Positions 21,889 through 30,400 of a stretch of 55,765 nt of DNA are shown here, in pieces (position 1 is the first letter of the stretch; each line of letters begins with the position of its first letter). The stretch is from positions 1-55,765 of IMG/VR virus record IMGVR_UViG_3300008110_005672. One strand, written 5' to 3'. Made by a program: the position numbers and the translations under genes. The notes under the pieces were generated by a model that made no database searches, was not told the DNA's origin, and saw only the letters and a program-made list of their open reading frames with translations. The stretch is from a virus.

Positions 21889-22187
21889 TCTTCTTGTTCT
21901 AGTGTGATACGCAACGGAAACCCATTGCTTCGTGCCAGTTGAGTTGATTCTATGCCTTTGGTCTCAGCAATTTCATGCGTGTATACTCCCGCCACAGCAC
22001 TACCAGAATTATGTATTTCTAGAGTGATATCTTTGGCTGCACTTACACTGTGTTTGAATATGTCTGTCAACAATTCTATCACAAACTCCATGGGCGTTTG
22101 TTGATCATTGAGCACGATCACTTTCCACATTTTAGGTGGCTGTAAACTTGTTACAATTTTTTCTTCTATTTGAATTTCGGTGGTCAT
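21885..22187 (-). CDS. clpS: ClpS-like N-degron adaptor
   Basis: 100 residues from the ATG with GGAGAAAC upstream. WKVIVLNDQQTPMEFVIELL, then HNSGSAVAGVYTHEIAETK are the ClpS core motifs that bind N-end-rule substrates and dock on ClpA. A phage copy next to phage ClpP and tmRNA genes may direct host or phage proteins into ClpAP. Confidence 0.92.
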   Translation of the reverse strand: MTTEIQIEEKIVTSLQPPKMWKVIVLNDQQTPMEFVIELLTDIFKHSVSAAKDITLEIHNSGSAVAGVYTHEIAETKGIESTQLARSNGFPLRITLEQEE

Positions 22188-22224
22188 TTTTGTTTCTCCA
22201 AATGGGGGATTTCTCCCCCATTGA

Positions 22225-22671
22225 TTATTTAACTTCCACAATGTCAATTACACGTGGCTTTTCAGACTCAGGAATGTTGCGGATCAATTTCACAATCAGC
22301 ATGCCATTACGAATTTCTGCACCTGCAACTTCAATGTGTTCGGCAAGTGGAAACTCACGAACAAAGTCACGGGTAGCTAGACCGCGATGTAGATAAACAA
22401 TCTCAGGCTGTTCGTGACGAACAGATTCTGCTCCCTCGCCTTTTACTGTGAGAACATTTGATTCTACAGTTACGGCAATTTCCGATTTTTCAAACCCGGT
22501 CACAGCAATTTGAATCTCGTACTGATTTTCACCAGTCTTGAGTATATTGTGTGGGGGATAGTTGTTGGACACACTGTTGGCAAATCTGCGTTCCATTTGG
22601 TCGAACACGGTGTCGAATCCAATCAGTGCTCTATTAATAGCTTCAATTCTCTGTAATGCGTTATTGTTCAT
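22225..22671 (-). CDS. hsp20: Hsp20/IbpA small heat-shock protein
   Basis: 148 residues. Alpha-crystallin domain with YEIQIAVTGFEKSEIAVTVE, NVLTVKGEG, YLHRGLATRDFVREF and NGMLIVKL. Holdase that keeps unfolding proteins soluble for DnaK; common in T4-like phages. Start at the ATG nine codons into the open frame, preceded by AAGGAGA. Shares an identical 18-base leader with dnaK. Confidence 0.93.
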   Translation of the reverse strand: MNNNALQRIEAINRALIGFDTVFDQMERRFANSVSNNYPPHNILKTGENQYEIQIAVTGFEKSEIAVTVESNVLTVKGEGAESVRHEQPEIVYLHRGLATRDFVREFPLAEHIEVAGAEIRNGMLIVKLIRNIPESEKPRVIDIVEVK

Positions 22672-22676
22672 AATAG

Positions 22677-22694
22677 TCTCCTTATAAAGTAAGA
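22677..22694 (-). repeat. 18-base leader shared with dnaK, hsp20 copy
   Basis: TCTTACTTTATAAGGAGA on the minus strand, identical to 24478-24495 upstream of dnaK. Includes the AAGGAG ribosome-binding site. Confidence 0.7.
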
Positions 22695-22695
22695 A

Positions 22696-22724
22696 CAATT
22701 GGGGCCCCTAAGGTGCCCCTATTG
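22696..22724 (-). other. hairpin between dnaK and hsp20
   Basis: CAAT-GGGGC pairs with GCCCC-ATTG with one mismatch. No U-run follows, so it may be a processing or stability hairpin rather than a terminator. Confidence 0.4.
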
Positions 22725-22728
22725 ACAA

Positions 22729-22999
22729 TTAGTTGGGTTTGGTCTCCGTGAAGGTAGCATCAACTACATTGTCATCTGCTTTGGCTTCAGGTTGAGGCTG
22801 TGCTGCTGCCTGTTCCTTGGCCTGTTTTTTATCCAACAATGTTTTCATTGCAGGATAAACCTTTTCAAGTTCAGATTTGATCTTGTCAGCATCATTTTCT
22901 TTCATAGCATCTTCTACTGCTTTAATTGCTGTTTCGATGTCTGTTTTTTCTGTGTCTGTAAGATCATCTTTGAACTCTTCAAGATCTTTCTTGGGTGCC
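22729..22999 (-). pseudogene. C-terminal fragment of DnaK in another frame
   Basis: From [19 protein letters not shown] onward this frame encodes the last ~85 residues of DnaK (lid helices and the acidic tail DDNVVDATFTETKPN). It has no own start. About 50-60 residues that normally lie between SAKDKGT and this point are missing. Confidence 0.7.
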
Positions 23000-24472
23000 T
23001 TTGTCTTTAGCACTGATATGCATGATACCGTTAGCATCGATATCGAATGTGACCTCGATCTGTGGCTGTCCGCGACGTGCTGGAGCGATACCTTCAAGGT
23101 TGAATTCTCCTAACAGTTTGTTATGTTGTACAAGCTCACGTTCACCTTGGAACACCTTAATGGTCACGGCAGGTTGATTGTCTTCTGCTGTTGAGAACAC
23201 CTGCTGTCCCTTAGTAGGAATAGTTGTATTCTTTTGAATAACCTTGGCAAACACACCTCCCATAGTTTCGATACCTAGACTCAACGGAGTCACATCTAAC
23301 AACAGAACGTCATTGCGATCACCGCCTAGAACAGCACCTTGTACTGCGGCACCAGCGGCCACTGCTTCGTCTGGGTTGACATCTTTACGAGGAGCCTTAC
23401 CAAACAACTTTTCTACAGTTTCCTGCACCTTTGGCATACGTGTCATACCACCAACAAGAATCACTTCATCAATGTCGGCAATATTAATGCCTGCGTCCTT
23501 GATAGCAGTTTTACATGGACCAACTGAACGTTGGATCAATTCATCTACCAGCTGTTCTAGTTTAGAACGACTGAGAGTAATGTTCATGTGCTTGGGACCA
23601 CTGGCGTCTGCTGTGATATAGGGCAAGTTTACAGATGTTTGGGTAGAACTAGATAATTCAATCTTGGCTTTTTCAGCAGATTCTTTTAGACGCTGGATTG
23701 CCAAAATATCCTTGGTTAGGTCGACACCCTGATCTTTCTTGAACTCTTCAACTAGGAAGTCCATGATGCGTTGGTCAAAGTCTTCACCACCTAGGAAAGT
23801 ATCTCCGTTAGTGCTTAGTACTTCGATCTGTTTATCGCCGTCGACGTTGGCTATCTCGATGATGGAAACATCGAATGTGCCGCCGCCGAGGTCGTAAACA
23901 GCAACTTTGCGATCTCGCTTATCAGCTTTATCAACGCCATAGGCAAGAGCTGCCGCAGTAGGCTCGTTGATAATACGGAGTACCTCCAAGCCTGCGATCT
24001 GGCCAGCATCCTTGGTAGCTTGTCTTTGGCTATCGTTAAAATATGCAGGAACTGTGATAACAGCTTGTGTAACTGTTGTACCAAGATAATCCTCTGCGGT
24101 CTTTTTCATCTTGCGCAGGACTTCTGCTGAAATCTGTGGAGGGGCAAGTTCTTGATCGTTGACGCGAACCCAGGCATCTCCGTTCTTGGCTTCCATGATT
24201 TCGTAGGGCATGAGGTCAATGTCTTTCTGGACAGCTTCCTCTTTGAATTTACGACCAATCAAACGCTTTGACGCATAGATTGTGTTTTTGGGGTTTGTAA
24301 CTGATTGACGCTTTGCACTTGCACCTACAAGAATTTCATCTTTGCCATAGGCCACGATTGAAGGTGTAGTTCTAGCACCTTCTGCATTTTCAATTACTTT
24401 GGCTACGCCGTTTTCAATAACGGCTACACATGAGTTTGTGGTACCTAAATCGATACCAATGATCTTAGACAT
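22979..24472 (-). CDS. dnaK: DnaK (Hsp70) chaperone, nucleotide-binding and beta substrate domains
   Basis: 497 residues. ATPase chaperone. [14 protein letters not shown] (phosphate-1), [14 protein letters not shown] (phosphate-2), [14 protein letters not shown] (adenosine), linker [14 protein letters not shown] and SBD-beta up to [16 protein letters not shown], then a stop after four aberrant residues. The C-terminal lid follows in another frame (22729-22999). Whether the phage makes a truncated DnaK, or the assembly lost about 160 bases here, cannot be decided from this sequence. Strong AAGGAGA at the start; late box at 24554-24561. Confidence 0.88.
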   Translation of the reverse strand: MSKIIGIDLGTTNSCVAVIENGVAKVIENAEGARTTPSIVAYGKDEILVGASAKRQSVTNPKNTIYASKRLIGRKFKEEAVQKDIDLMPYEIMEAKNGDAWVRVNDQELAPPQISAEVLRKMKKTAEDYLGTTVTQAVITVPAYFNDSQRQATKDAGQIAGLEVLRIINEPTAAALAYGVDKADKRDRKVAVYDLGGGTFDVSIIEIANVDGDKQIEVLSTNGDTFLGGEDFDQRIMDFLVEEFKKDQGVDLTKDILAIQRLKESAEKAKIELSSSTQTSVNLPYITADASGPKHMNITLSRSKLEQLVDELIQRSVGPCKTAIKDAGINIADIDEVILVGGMTRMPKVQETVEKLFGKAPRKDVNPDEAVAAGAAVQGAVLGGDRNDVLLLDVTPLSLGIETMGGVFAKVIQKNTTIPTKGQQVFSTAEDNQPAVTIKVFQGERELVQHNKLLGEFNLEGIAPARRGQPQIEVTFDIDANGIMHISAKDKGTQERS

Positions 24473-24477
24473 AATTA

Positions 24478-24495
24478 TCTCCTTATAAAGTAAGA
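24478..24495 (-). repeat. 18-base leader shared with hsp20, dnaK copy
   Basis: Identical to 22677-22694; contains the ribosome-binding site of dnaK. Confidence 0.7.
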
Positions 24496-24553
24496 TCTAG
24501 ATTGTGAGCACTTTGCTCTATAAACCGCCCGCTTTGGTGCAGCTTACGATTTT

Positions 24554-24561
24554 TATTTATA
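24554..24561 (-). promoter_or_regulatory. T4 late promoter, exact TATAAATA
   Basis: Perfect T4 late consensus on the minus strand, 82 bases upstream of dnaK. Confidence 0.65.
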
Positions 24562-24846
24562 TCAAATATTCTCTAAATTCTGAATATTTGACCATTTTTT
24601 AAGTTTTTCTATTTTGGCAGCCTGCGCCCGCTCGATATTAGAATATGATACAATATCCATACTTTGTAAGATATCAATCATAGCCAACATATCGCCCAGC
24701 TCTTCTTCCAGGTGTTCCCTATTAGTTTTAGGTTTTCCTGGTTTATAGTTATCCAATCCAAAGCGGCTGATTTTACTAACTGCTTGAATTACTTCTGCAC
24801 ATTCTTCTTGAAGAATGTCCATTACTTCTTTGATTTGTGTGTCCAT
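24562..24846 (-). CDS. MazG-like nucleotide pyrophosphohydrolase
   Basis: 94 residues. EECAEVIQAVSKISRFG and LEEELGDMLAMID supply the ExxE and ExxD magnesium-binding motifs of the all-alpha NTP pyrophosphatases. Phage MazG proteins clean up dNTPs or (p)ppGpp-like nucleotides. Four bases from the exonuclease gene, same operon. Confidence 0.83.
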   Translation of the reverse strand: MDTQIKEVMDILQEECAEVIQAVSKISRFGLDNYKPGKPKTNREHLEEELGDMLAMIDILQSMDIVSYSNIERAQAAKIEKLKKWSNIQNLENI

Positions 24847-24849
24847 ATA

Positions 24850-25431
24850 TTATCGTGTGCTCGCAAATGGAGCGATATAACTACCGTTGCTCATTGTGCT
24901 GGTGCGCAGAGCCTTGTAGACATTTTGTACACCTACCGCTTGATTCCAAGCGTCTTCCAGAGCGTGATGTTTTAGCACAGGAGGACGATTGGGATTGATA
25001 CCCACATCAAAAATTGTACGAGTATCTCTAACTTCCCAAAAACTCCAAGGAATAGCTTTACCAATTTTACGGAAATACCATTCTAGAATAGTAACGTCAA
25101 ATCCAGCACCGTGACTCCATACTCGTTTAGCACCCCAACAGAATTTGTATAGTTGGTCTAAAGCAATATGGATATTAATCCTATCATCGGGATTAAACGC
25201 TTCATCTTGAGCAGCCTGGCTTTGACTGGCCCACCAATCCAATGTACTTTGACTGACGGTTGCCCCTATGTGGTCACAACTGTCAATGTCTACACGGGTG
25301 TAGAATTTAACAGCAGAAGATTCATTGACTTCATCACCAAAGGGATCAAATTTAACTGCTCCAATTGACAAAATAGTTGCTGAGGGGAGTACATCAAGTG
25401 TCTCCAAGTCGATCATAATATCTGTGTTCAT
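24850..25431 (-). CDS. DEDD-family 3'-5' exonuclease (DexA/Rv2179c-like)
   Basis: 193 residues. ExoI DIMIDLET (Asp and Glu), ExoII HGAGFDVTIL (Asp), ExoIII HHALEDA (His and Asp), i.e. a complete DEDDh site, as in T4 DexA and the exoribonuclease family with Rv2179c. Degrades single-stranded DNA or RNA 3' ends. Perfect sigma70 promoter at 25438-25466 immediately upstream. Confidence 0.87.
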   Translation of the reverse strand: MNTDIMIDLETLDVLPSATILSIGAVKFDPFGDEVNESSAVKFYTRVDIDSCDHIGATVSQSTLDWWASQSQAAQDEAFNPDDRINIHIALDQLYKFCWGAKRVWSHGAGFDVTILEWYFRKIGKAIPWSFWEVRDTRTIFDVGINPNRPPVLKHHALEDAWNQAVGVQNVYKALRTSTMSNGSYIAPFASTR

Positions 25432-25437
25432 ACAGTT

Positions 25438-25466
25438 ATTATACTACCTTTCTGACAGAATGTCAA
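25438..25466 (-). promoter_or_regulatory. sigma70-consensus promoter (TTGACA-N17-TATAAT)
   Basis: Perfect hexamers and spacer, minus strand. The -10 box lies only 6 bases from the exonuclease ATG, so the transcript is nearly leaderless. Confidence 0.88.
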
Positions 25467-25470
25467 TAGA

Positions 25471-25707
25471 TTAAAACATTTTCTTGGGAAGTTGATTTTC
25501 ACGTAGTTTCTTGCGCCATCTGGCCACTGCTGCACCTTTGAGACGCTTGCGCATGGTTGTGGGTTTTTCGTAAAACTCTTTTTGTCTTAATTCATCGAGA
25601 ATACCACTTTCTTCAACTTTCTTTTTGAATCGGCGGAGAGCTTGATTGATATTTTCGTTTTCTTTAAGAACCACTGTTCTTCCTAGAGTAACTCTTGATT
25701 TATTCAT
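25471..25707 (-). CDS. rpsU: ribosomal protein bS21
   Basis: 78 residues. [25 protein letters not shown] and [23 protein letters not shown] are bS21 signatures. bS21 helps 30S subunits find the Shine-Dalgarno/anti-Shine-Dalgarno pairing; phage versions may bias initiation toward phage mRNAs. Overlaps the upstream gene by 8 bases. Confidence 0.95.
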   Translation of the reverse strand: MNKSRVTLGRTVVLKENENINQALRRFKKKVEESGILDELRQKEFYEKPTTMRKRLKGAAVARWRKKLRENQLPKKMF

Positions 25708-26083
25708 AATTTTCTATGGTTAGGTTAAGTAAAGATTCACAATCTTCACTAGCATATATAGCCTTTGCATTGGCACGTGATAAATTTCTTAGTGTTCCAA
25801 AATAGTGTGAATTTTTTTGAGCGCAGATGTATCCTATGATAAGACTGTTTGCGCTATCTGCGTTGAATATGATTAGATTGCTCTTGGATTTTTTGTCCAA
25901 CAGCCAATCCGTGTCGTGATCAGATGACCAAAGATAGGTTATGATATCATGTTGAGATTTCAAATTCAACAGACTGTCTGAAATGATTTTGGTTTGTTCA
26001 GTATTGAGATCTACTAACAACAATCTAAAACCATCAATCAATACATCGTCAGGCGCAGTGACCACAACTACCTTGGCTGTCAT
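25700..26083 (-). CDS. 127-residue protein of unknown function
   Basis: Begins [26 protein letters not shown], alternating beta strands and helices that look like a small Rossmann-type fold; no nucleotide-binding motif. Encoded between bS21 and a membrane protein with overlaps on both sides. Similar neighbours are common in T4-like marine phages. Function unknown. Confidence 0.7.
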   Translation of the reverse strand: MTAKVVVVTAPDDVLIDGFRLLLVDLNTEQTKIISDSLLNLKSQHDIITYLWSSDHDTDWLLDKKSKSNLIIFNADSANSLIIGYICAQKNSHYFGTLRNLSRANAKAIYASEDCESLLNLTIENYE

Positions 26084-27477
26084 CCTTGTCCTTTGACTTG
26101 TTTGACCTTTTGCCAGATTGTAGATTCATTCTGCTCGGCATTTTGAACATAGCCCACTAGCTTTCCTGAATCTTGCGAATCTGTTGACCCTGTTCCCGTT
26201 CCATCCATGCTGTTATCTTTTTTTTTAGTTTCTTCAACTTGTTCCAGAGCCCATTTCGCTGCTTCTTCTGCGGCTTCGTTGTCTGTGAAGTCGGGGGCAG
26301 CTTTTAGATACTCTTCCCAAGGAAGACGATCAATAGAACCATTTTCTAAAAGACGTCTGTGTCTTTTTAAAGAATCGTTCGGATGATCGTGTTTCCAGTT
26401 TCTCTTGGCTTCTCTAATCTCAACAGTGTCATTTTCGTCGTAGTCGTCATCGTCATCATGCAGTTCCTCAGACGCCGTTATATCACCTCCTAGTGCGGTC
26501 GGCTGTGTTGTGAAAGGATCTACGACAGGTTCTGTGTGTGTTGTTTGTATATATGCGGCTGCAGGAAACGGCCATAAACTTGTGGCAGGCGATATAAAAG
26601 GTTCTGATTTCGGAGTGTCTTCTTCATCAACAGTAAGGCTATCATCTTTGCTATCTGTTGGTATGTTATTTTCTAGAGATTCTTTAGATTCTTCTTCGGC
26701 TCTGCGAAACCACTGGAAACTGTATTGGCTGGCCAGCAGCAATATCACTGCCAACGGGTCAAATACTGAGACGATAATAATAATCACCCAGGTAACTGCT
26801 TTTTCAAGAATATTGGCATCGGGATTGCTGCCATACACAAAGGCAGCTATGTATTTGATAGGACCAACTTCGGCTTCAACCTTGCGTATTTCTGCCGCGA
26901 TTGGAGCACGTTCTTCATTGAGTGTGGCTATGGCCTTTTGCGATTTAGCAATGTCTGAATTTATCTGAGCTCGTTCTTTGGCCTGACGTTGGCGCATGGC
27001 ATTGGCATTAACAGCCCCTTGATCTGTTTTACTGCGGGCGATGGTTTCGTCAATGGTGGCATCCATCTGCTTCAGGGCCTTGCGGCCTGCTTCGATGTTT
27101 TCACGTTCAGTTTTTATTTTTTCGTCATAGATAGCAATTTTACTCTGCACATCTCCAGACACCAATGTTTGATCACTGTGTGCTTTTGATAGAAAACCAA
27201 AGATGCCCATGGAAGTGATTACCATAAGGATGGCAATGGCGCCTATGAGATAGCTTCTAATATAGATAGGAGCTCTATCCCAATTAATTTTTAACCACAC
27301 AGTGGCAATTAATTTACTGACTTCCAGTACAACACCCATAACAATAATAGGGATGGCGGCTGCTGCAAAAATGCTGACAAGACCCGCCACGCTGTACCAA
27401 ATGGCCACCGCAGAAATGGTCAGCCCGCTGAGCAGGGCCAGCCAGGCAATAATTTTATCGCTGAGATTTACTTTCAT
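26080..27477 (-). CDS. large membrane coiled-coil protein
   Basis: 465 residues from the ATG (a TTG two codons earlier is less likely). Three N-terminal transmembrane helices (to about residue 100), a coiled coil (about 110-205), a fourth helix pair (TWVIIIIVSVFDPLAVILLLASQYSF), then a long acidic cytoplasmic tail with DDDDDYDEND. Known to me as a conserved uncharacterised phage membrane protein. The late box AATAAATA (27484-27491) lies 6 bases upstream. Confidence 0.72.
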   Translation of the reverse strand: MKVNLSDKIIAWLALLSGLTISAVAIWYSVAGLVSIFAAAAIPIIVMGVVLEVSKLIATVWLKINWDRAPIYIRSYLIGAIAILMVITSMGIFGFLSKAHSDQTLVSGDVQSKIAIYDEKIKTERENIEAGRKALKQMDATIDETIARSKTDQGAVNANAMRQRQAKERAQINSDIAKSQKAIATLNEERAPIAAEIRKVEAEVGPIKYIAAFVYGSNPDANILEKAVTWVIIIIVSVFDPLAVILLLASQYSFQWFRRAEEESKESLENNIPTDSKDDSLTVDEEDTPKSEPFISPATSLWPFPAAAYIQTTHTEPVVDPFTTQPTALGGDITASEELHDDDDDYDENDTVEIREAKRNWKHDHPNDSLKRHRRLLENGSIDRLPWEEYLKAAPDFTDNEAAEEAAKWALEQVEETKKKDNSMDGTGTGSTDSQDSGKLVGYVQNAEQNESTIWQKVKQVKGQG

Positions 27478-27483
27478 GTACAA

Positions 27484-27491
27484 TATTTATT
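27484..27491 (-). promoter_or_regulatory. T4-type late promoter (AATAAATA)
   Basis: Directly upstream of the membrane coiled-coil gene (ATG at 27477). Confidence 0.5.
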
Positions 27492-27918
27492 CCCTTATCC
27501 AGCGCCAATTACTGCTCGCATTTGAGAAACAGGCTGTGCTACTCAATGTTTTTTGTACACCATACGCTATGGCCTGCACATGCATCCTCCTACAATAACC
27601 CGATCCGGGGGGCCATGTCATCACAGGCACCGCAACACCGCTGGCATCTCGTTTGTACCATTCAACAGCCTCACCATTTTCTGCAAACATCACAGCATGG
27701 TACAGCGCCTGAGTGTAAGAATCTTTTTGATCATTGTCCAGCGTTTTGAACCATCCAAAAGATAATTGCGTAACTTCATTGATAAACGAACCTGAGCGAT
27801 ACTCGAAAAATCTAGGATTACTGATTTCACTAGCCAACGCTGGGCTAGTTGCGACCAGTATTAACAATTTCCCAGCTACCATCCAACTTTTGACAACTGA
27901 CGCCTTTGCGTTGAACAT
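27487..27918 (-). CDS. secreted surface-antigen-like protein
   Basis: 143 residues from the ATG with GGAGG upstream. Signal peptide ending TSPALA|S. The C-terminal half (SGVAVPVMTWPPGSGYCRR...ACF...NWRWI) has the pattern of the 17-kDa surface antigen (RT0821/Lpp0805-type) family. Its start overlaps the lipoprotein gene by 74 bases. Likely periplasmic or outer-membrane associated. Confidence 0.65.
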   Translation of the reverse strand: MFNAKASVVKSWMVAGKLLILVATSPALASEISNPRFFEYRSGSFINEVTQLSFGWFKTLDNDQKDSYTQALYHAVMFAENGEAVEWYKRDASGVAVPVMTWPPGSGYCRRMHVQAIAYGVQKTLSSTACFSNASSNWRWIRE

Positions 27919-28171
27919 CACGGCCTCCAATTTGCATCCAATAAGTAAATTCACCACAATTAGCTGACATGCCTAATCGTGCAGTGGTAATTCGTTTGAC
28001 ATCATCGTCCGTGCATTCTAACACAGTTTTACTATCAACAGTTTCTCGATTTTGAGTAGTGATAGTTTGACTGGTATAACAGTACTGCGGCTTGTTGGCT
28101 GCAACCTTAGGAGAGGAACTACAGCCAAACAACGATACCGCAAGGATCGTTAGAGCTAGAATTTTCATCAC
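27845..28171 (-). CDS. small lipoprotein
   Basis: 108 residues. Lipobox LFGC at about residue 17. The Cys-containing mature domain ends GVSCQKLDGSWEIV, reminiscent of the same surface-antigen family as the neighbour. Coupled to the upstream lipoprotein by ATGA. Outer-membrane location expected. Confidence 0.75.
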   Translation of the reverse strand: MMKILALTILAVSLFGCSSSPKVAANKPQYCYTSQTITTQNRETVDSKTVLECTDDDVKRITTARLGMSANCGEFTYWMQIGGRDVQRKGVSCQKLDGSWEIVNTGRN

Positions 28172-28647
28172 TGTGCCTTGGCCTGTTTAGCTTCAGCGAT
28201 CAATTGATCAAACACAGGCTTTGGCATTTCTAGACGCACAAAGGTATAGTGACGACCTTGCATGGTAAAATGTGCAGTCTCAGTTTTCAGATGTTCGCGA
28301 ATAGTGGTGCTCTTTACCACATATGAGATCGATGTCTTTGTAGACTTTTTGTCATTGACAAAATCAATCTTGGTTTCGCTGTTGACTTCTGAATTGATGC
28401 GTTTTGCAAAGTTATTCATTGCAATAGCATACATCTGTTCTTCAGCCGCCTGTGCATGAACGCTTTCACCACCACCGCAGGCATAGGCGAACTCTTTCTT
28501 CCACCAGAACCAACCTTTAACGCCTGCCTGTTGACATTCTTGATACCAATCCGGCTGTGCATAAGTCTTACGATCATCAATAGTCTTCATTGAAGAACAG
28601 CCAGTAATGGCCAATGCCATTAGACCAACCACAAGTGCTTTTTTCAT
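28168..28647 (-). CDS. lipoprotein (LPP20-like)
   Basis: 159 residues from the ATG preceded by AAAGG. Signal and lipobox ITGC at about residue 17. The body has WYQECQ...GVKGWFWWKKEFAYACGGGES...AEEQMYAIAMNNFAKRINSEV, which recalls the LPP20/FlgP lipoprotein fold. First gene of the three-gene surface operon, behind the promoter at 28682-28710. Confidence 0.68.
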   Translation of the reverse strand: MKKALVVGLMALAITGCSSMKTIDDRKTYAQPDWYQECQQAGVKGWFWWKKEFAYACGGGESVHAQAAEEQMYAIAMNNFAKRINSEVNSETKIDFVNDKKSTKTSISYVVKSTTIREHLKTETAHFTMQGRHYTFVRLEMPKPVFDQLIAEAKQAKAQ

Positions 28648-28681
28648 CGTGTACCTTTCTGTGTGTGTTAACGATAATACT

Positions 28682-28710
28682 AGTTTAGCACCAAGTTTAC
28701 TCAACGTCAA
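28682..28710 (-). promoter_or_regulatory. sigma70-type promoter (TTGACG-N17-TAAACT)
   Basis: Near-consensus -35 and weaker -10 with a 17-base spacer upstream of the lipoprotein operon. Confidence 0.6.
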
Positions 28711-28727
28711 CCGGGTGCCTAACCAAT

Positions 28728-29063
28728 TTACTTAAAATAGATCAAGGCCATCAGTGCGGATTGCACAATGAAACCAAATCCAATTGTGACCACATTAAGC
28801 ATGTCTTTCTGTACAGCAGCCTTGACAAACAACAGAGTCAAACCACTCCATACCAAAAGCACCAGATCCACTGCAGGCATCTTGTCAGTGAGTCCGCTCA
28901 TCACAGCCAAAAGACTGGGAATGGTAGCAGCATGTAATACAATAACTGCTAGCCAACCAAATGTTTCTGCTGATATGTGGCTAACTTTGGCAGTGGCCCA
29001 AGATTTGAATTCCTCCATGGAATCAAAATTGGGGATGGGATTGTATTTTTTGAAGTCTATCAT
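28728..29063 (-). CDS. small multi-pass membrane protein
   Basis: 111 residues from the internal ATG (MIDFKKYNPIPNFDSMEEF) with AGAGGAAAG upstream. Three hydrophobic helices (TFGWLAVIVLHAATIPSLLAV, VDLVLLVWSGLTLLFV, VVTIGFGFIVQSALMALIYF). Similar to small phage inner-membrane proteins of unknown role. Confidence 0.7.
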   Translation of the reverse strand: MIDFKKYNPIPNFDSMEEFKSWATAKVSHISAETFGWLAVIVLHAATIPSLLAVMSGLTDKMPAVDLVLLVWSGLTLLFVKAAVQKDMLNVVTIGFGFIVQSALMALIYFK

Positions 29064-29064
29064 T

Positions 29065-29610
29065 TTATTTCTTTCCTCTGTAAAAGATATGATTGCCAAT
29101 TGTTCCAATTTTTTCTAGATTCCATTGCGGATTCACATAGTTTGCATGATAATACAGGGCTTCTTTCATTACGTCAAGTCTGAAGCCTTCCAATAATACC
29201 TTTTTAGCCACTGCCATGCTTTCATTGTAGGCAGTTTGGTTAACAGGTCTTGCTTTGTGGGCAGTGTCGCAGTACCATGAGAATTGGCAAATGACTCTGT
29301 CCATGATCACAGACTTTTGATAAACCACGGCACAGATATCTTGGGGGAACGAGGGATGAGACGCCCTGTTCATGGTGACCTGTGCCACTGCTACTTTGCC
29401 TTCAAAATTTTCGTGTCCTGCTTCACGGTAAACGTTCATGGCAAGACATTCCAACTGCCGTTCTCTAGTTTTGATACTGACTACATCTTTAGACGATAAC
29501 ATCTGTCCGTCACGCAGTTTTTCCATTTTGGCAAAAGTCACATTTTGTACCAATAGGCATACTGCAATTAGGCCCATAACATAGGCTGAAAATCTAATAA
29601 ATTTTTCCAT
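29065..29610 (-). CDS. secreted cell-wall hydrolase (SleB family)
   Basis: 181 residues from the ATG behind AAAGGAGGAC. Signal peptide (AYVMGLIAVCLLVQNVTFA), then the SleB/hydrolase-2 domain: ECLAMNVYREAGHENFEGKVAVAQVTMNR with the catalytic Glu in YREA, and FSWYCDT. Cuts peptidoglycan in the periplasm; endolysin or spore-lytic-enzyme relative. The 5' leader is long and structured (29647-29906). Confidence 0.85.
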   Translation of the reverse strand: MEKFIRFSAYVMGLIAVCLLVQNVTFAKMEKLRDGQMLSSKDVVSIKTRERQLECLAMNVYREAGHENFEGKVAVAQVTMNRASHPSFPQDICAVVYQKSVIMDRVICQFSWYCDTAHKARPVNQTAYNESMAVAKKVLLEGFRLDVMKEALYYHANYVNPQWNLEKIGTIGNHIFYRGKK

Positions 29611-29646
29611 AAGTCCTCCTTTGACTTGGTGTGATACAAATTTCAT

Positions 29647-29906
29647 ATCACATTACATAAAGGGAGTTAACTTCACGAGGCTCTGAAAGAACCCTACTTT
29701 CGTGTAGTTGTCTCCATTAGCCACCACAGCTCATAATTTGTGGTACCTTTGGCGACCCTTGGCATCCCGAAAATACGGGTTTCTCATTGGCCAAGACCCG
29801 CGGAACCGTTTCTGCTTTTGACATACTTTGGTTCTACTATCTTAGTTTCTTTGCGAAACGTTTAATATATACCTTATAAATCTTAAATCTCCCGAGAAAC
29901 CGGTGA
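29647..29906 (-). ncRNA. structured leader RNA upstream of the wall hydrolase
   Basis: 260 bases without a gene. Minus-strand RNA can form at least six hairpins: GUUUC/GAAAC (29845-29859), CUUGGC/GCCAAG (29758-29763 with 29790-29795) around CCCG/CGGG, ACCACA/UGUGGU (29723-29744), CUAC/GUAG (29694-29707) and GGUUCU/AGAGCC (29679-29693). The last contains a G-U pair that works only on the minus strand. A regulatory leader or stable RNA is likely. Family not recognised. Confidence 0.5.
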
Positions 29907-30302
29907 TTATCGACGCATTTTGGAGATATCTTGTGCTTCTTCGTCCGAAAATACAGGCACGGCGTTGCTCTTGTGCATTGTAGCAATGCCTTTGACTTTG
30001 GTTCCTGTATAGATTGGACTGGCTTTTAACACAGCATTGCCACCGGTATCTACACTTTTTATATGCGCAGTGGTATTTCGACCTTCGGGGATCTTAAGCG
30101 AGTACGATTTACTCAAAGACTCTGCTGCCAGACCACGACGACGTTTCTTGTCTTCAAGTTCTACAGCCCATTTTTTCTGTAGTTCTTTCCACGATTCGTC
30201 CAATTCACGGGCCTTACGAGCATGATCTGCAGAAGCAAATTTCTTCTTGCCTTTGGGCTTGCCTGTGGTGCTAAGCCACGGACCTTCTAGGTGCATTGTC
30301 AA
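29907..30302 (-). CDS. 131-residue basic protein of unknown function
   Basis: Lys/Arg-rich (PKGKKKFASADHARKARELDESW, EDKKRRRG); soluble, probably helical and nucleic-acid binding. GGAGG sits six bases before a TTG and twelve before an ATG two codons on; either may be the start. Seen as a conserved hypothetical in T4-like phages. Driven by the promoter at 30336-30364. Confidence 0.7.
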   Translation of the reverse strand: MTMHLEGPWLSTTGKPKGKKKFASADHARKARELDESWKELQKKWAVELEDKKRRRGLAAESLSKSYSLKIPEGRNTTAHIKSVDTGGNAVLKASPIYTGTKVKGIATMHKSNAVPVFSDEEAQDISKMRR

Positions 30303-30335
30303 AAGAAACCTCCAAACTTGTTATACTATACAACT

Positions 30336-30364
30336 AGTATAGCATCTAGAGTGGAGGCTGTCAA
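30336..30364 (-). promoter_or_regulatory. sigma70-type promoter (TTGACA-N17-TATACT)
   Basis: Perfect -35 and near-perfect -10 with a 17-base spacer on the minus strand, upstream of the basic protein gene. Confidence 0.78.
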
Positions 30365-30400
30365 CTGCTTATTATTCAATTTATTGCAAGGAACAACGTC

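Noticed and set aside
22979-22999. Programmed frameshift or bypass in DnaK
   Set aside because: Coding sequence is missing rather than interrupted by extra bases, and there is no slippery heptamer followed by a pseudoknot.
23244-23621. Plus-strand frame of 125 codons inside dnaK
   Set aside because: Opposite-strand shadow of a highly conserved gene.
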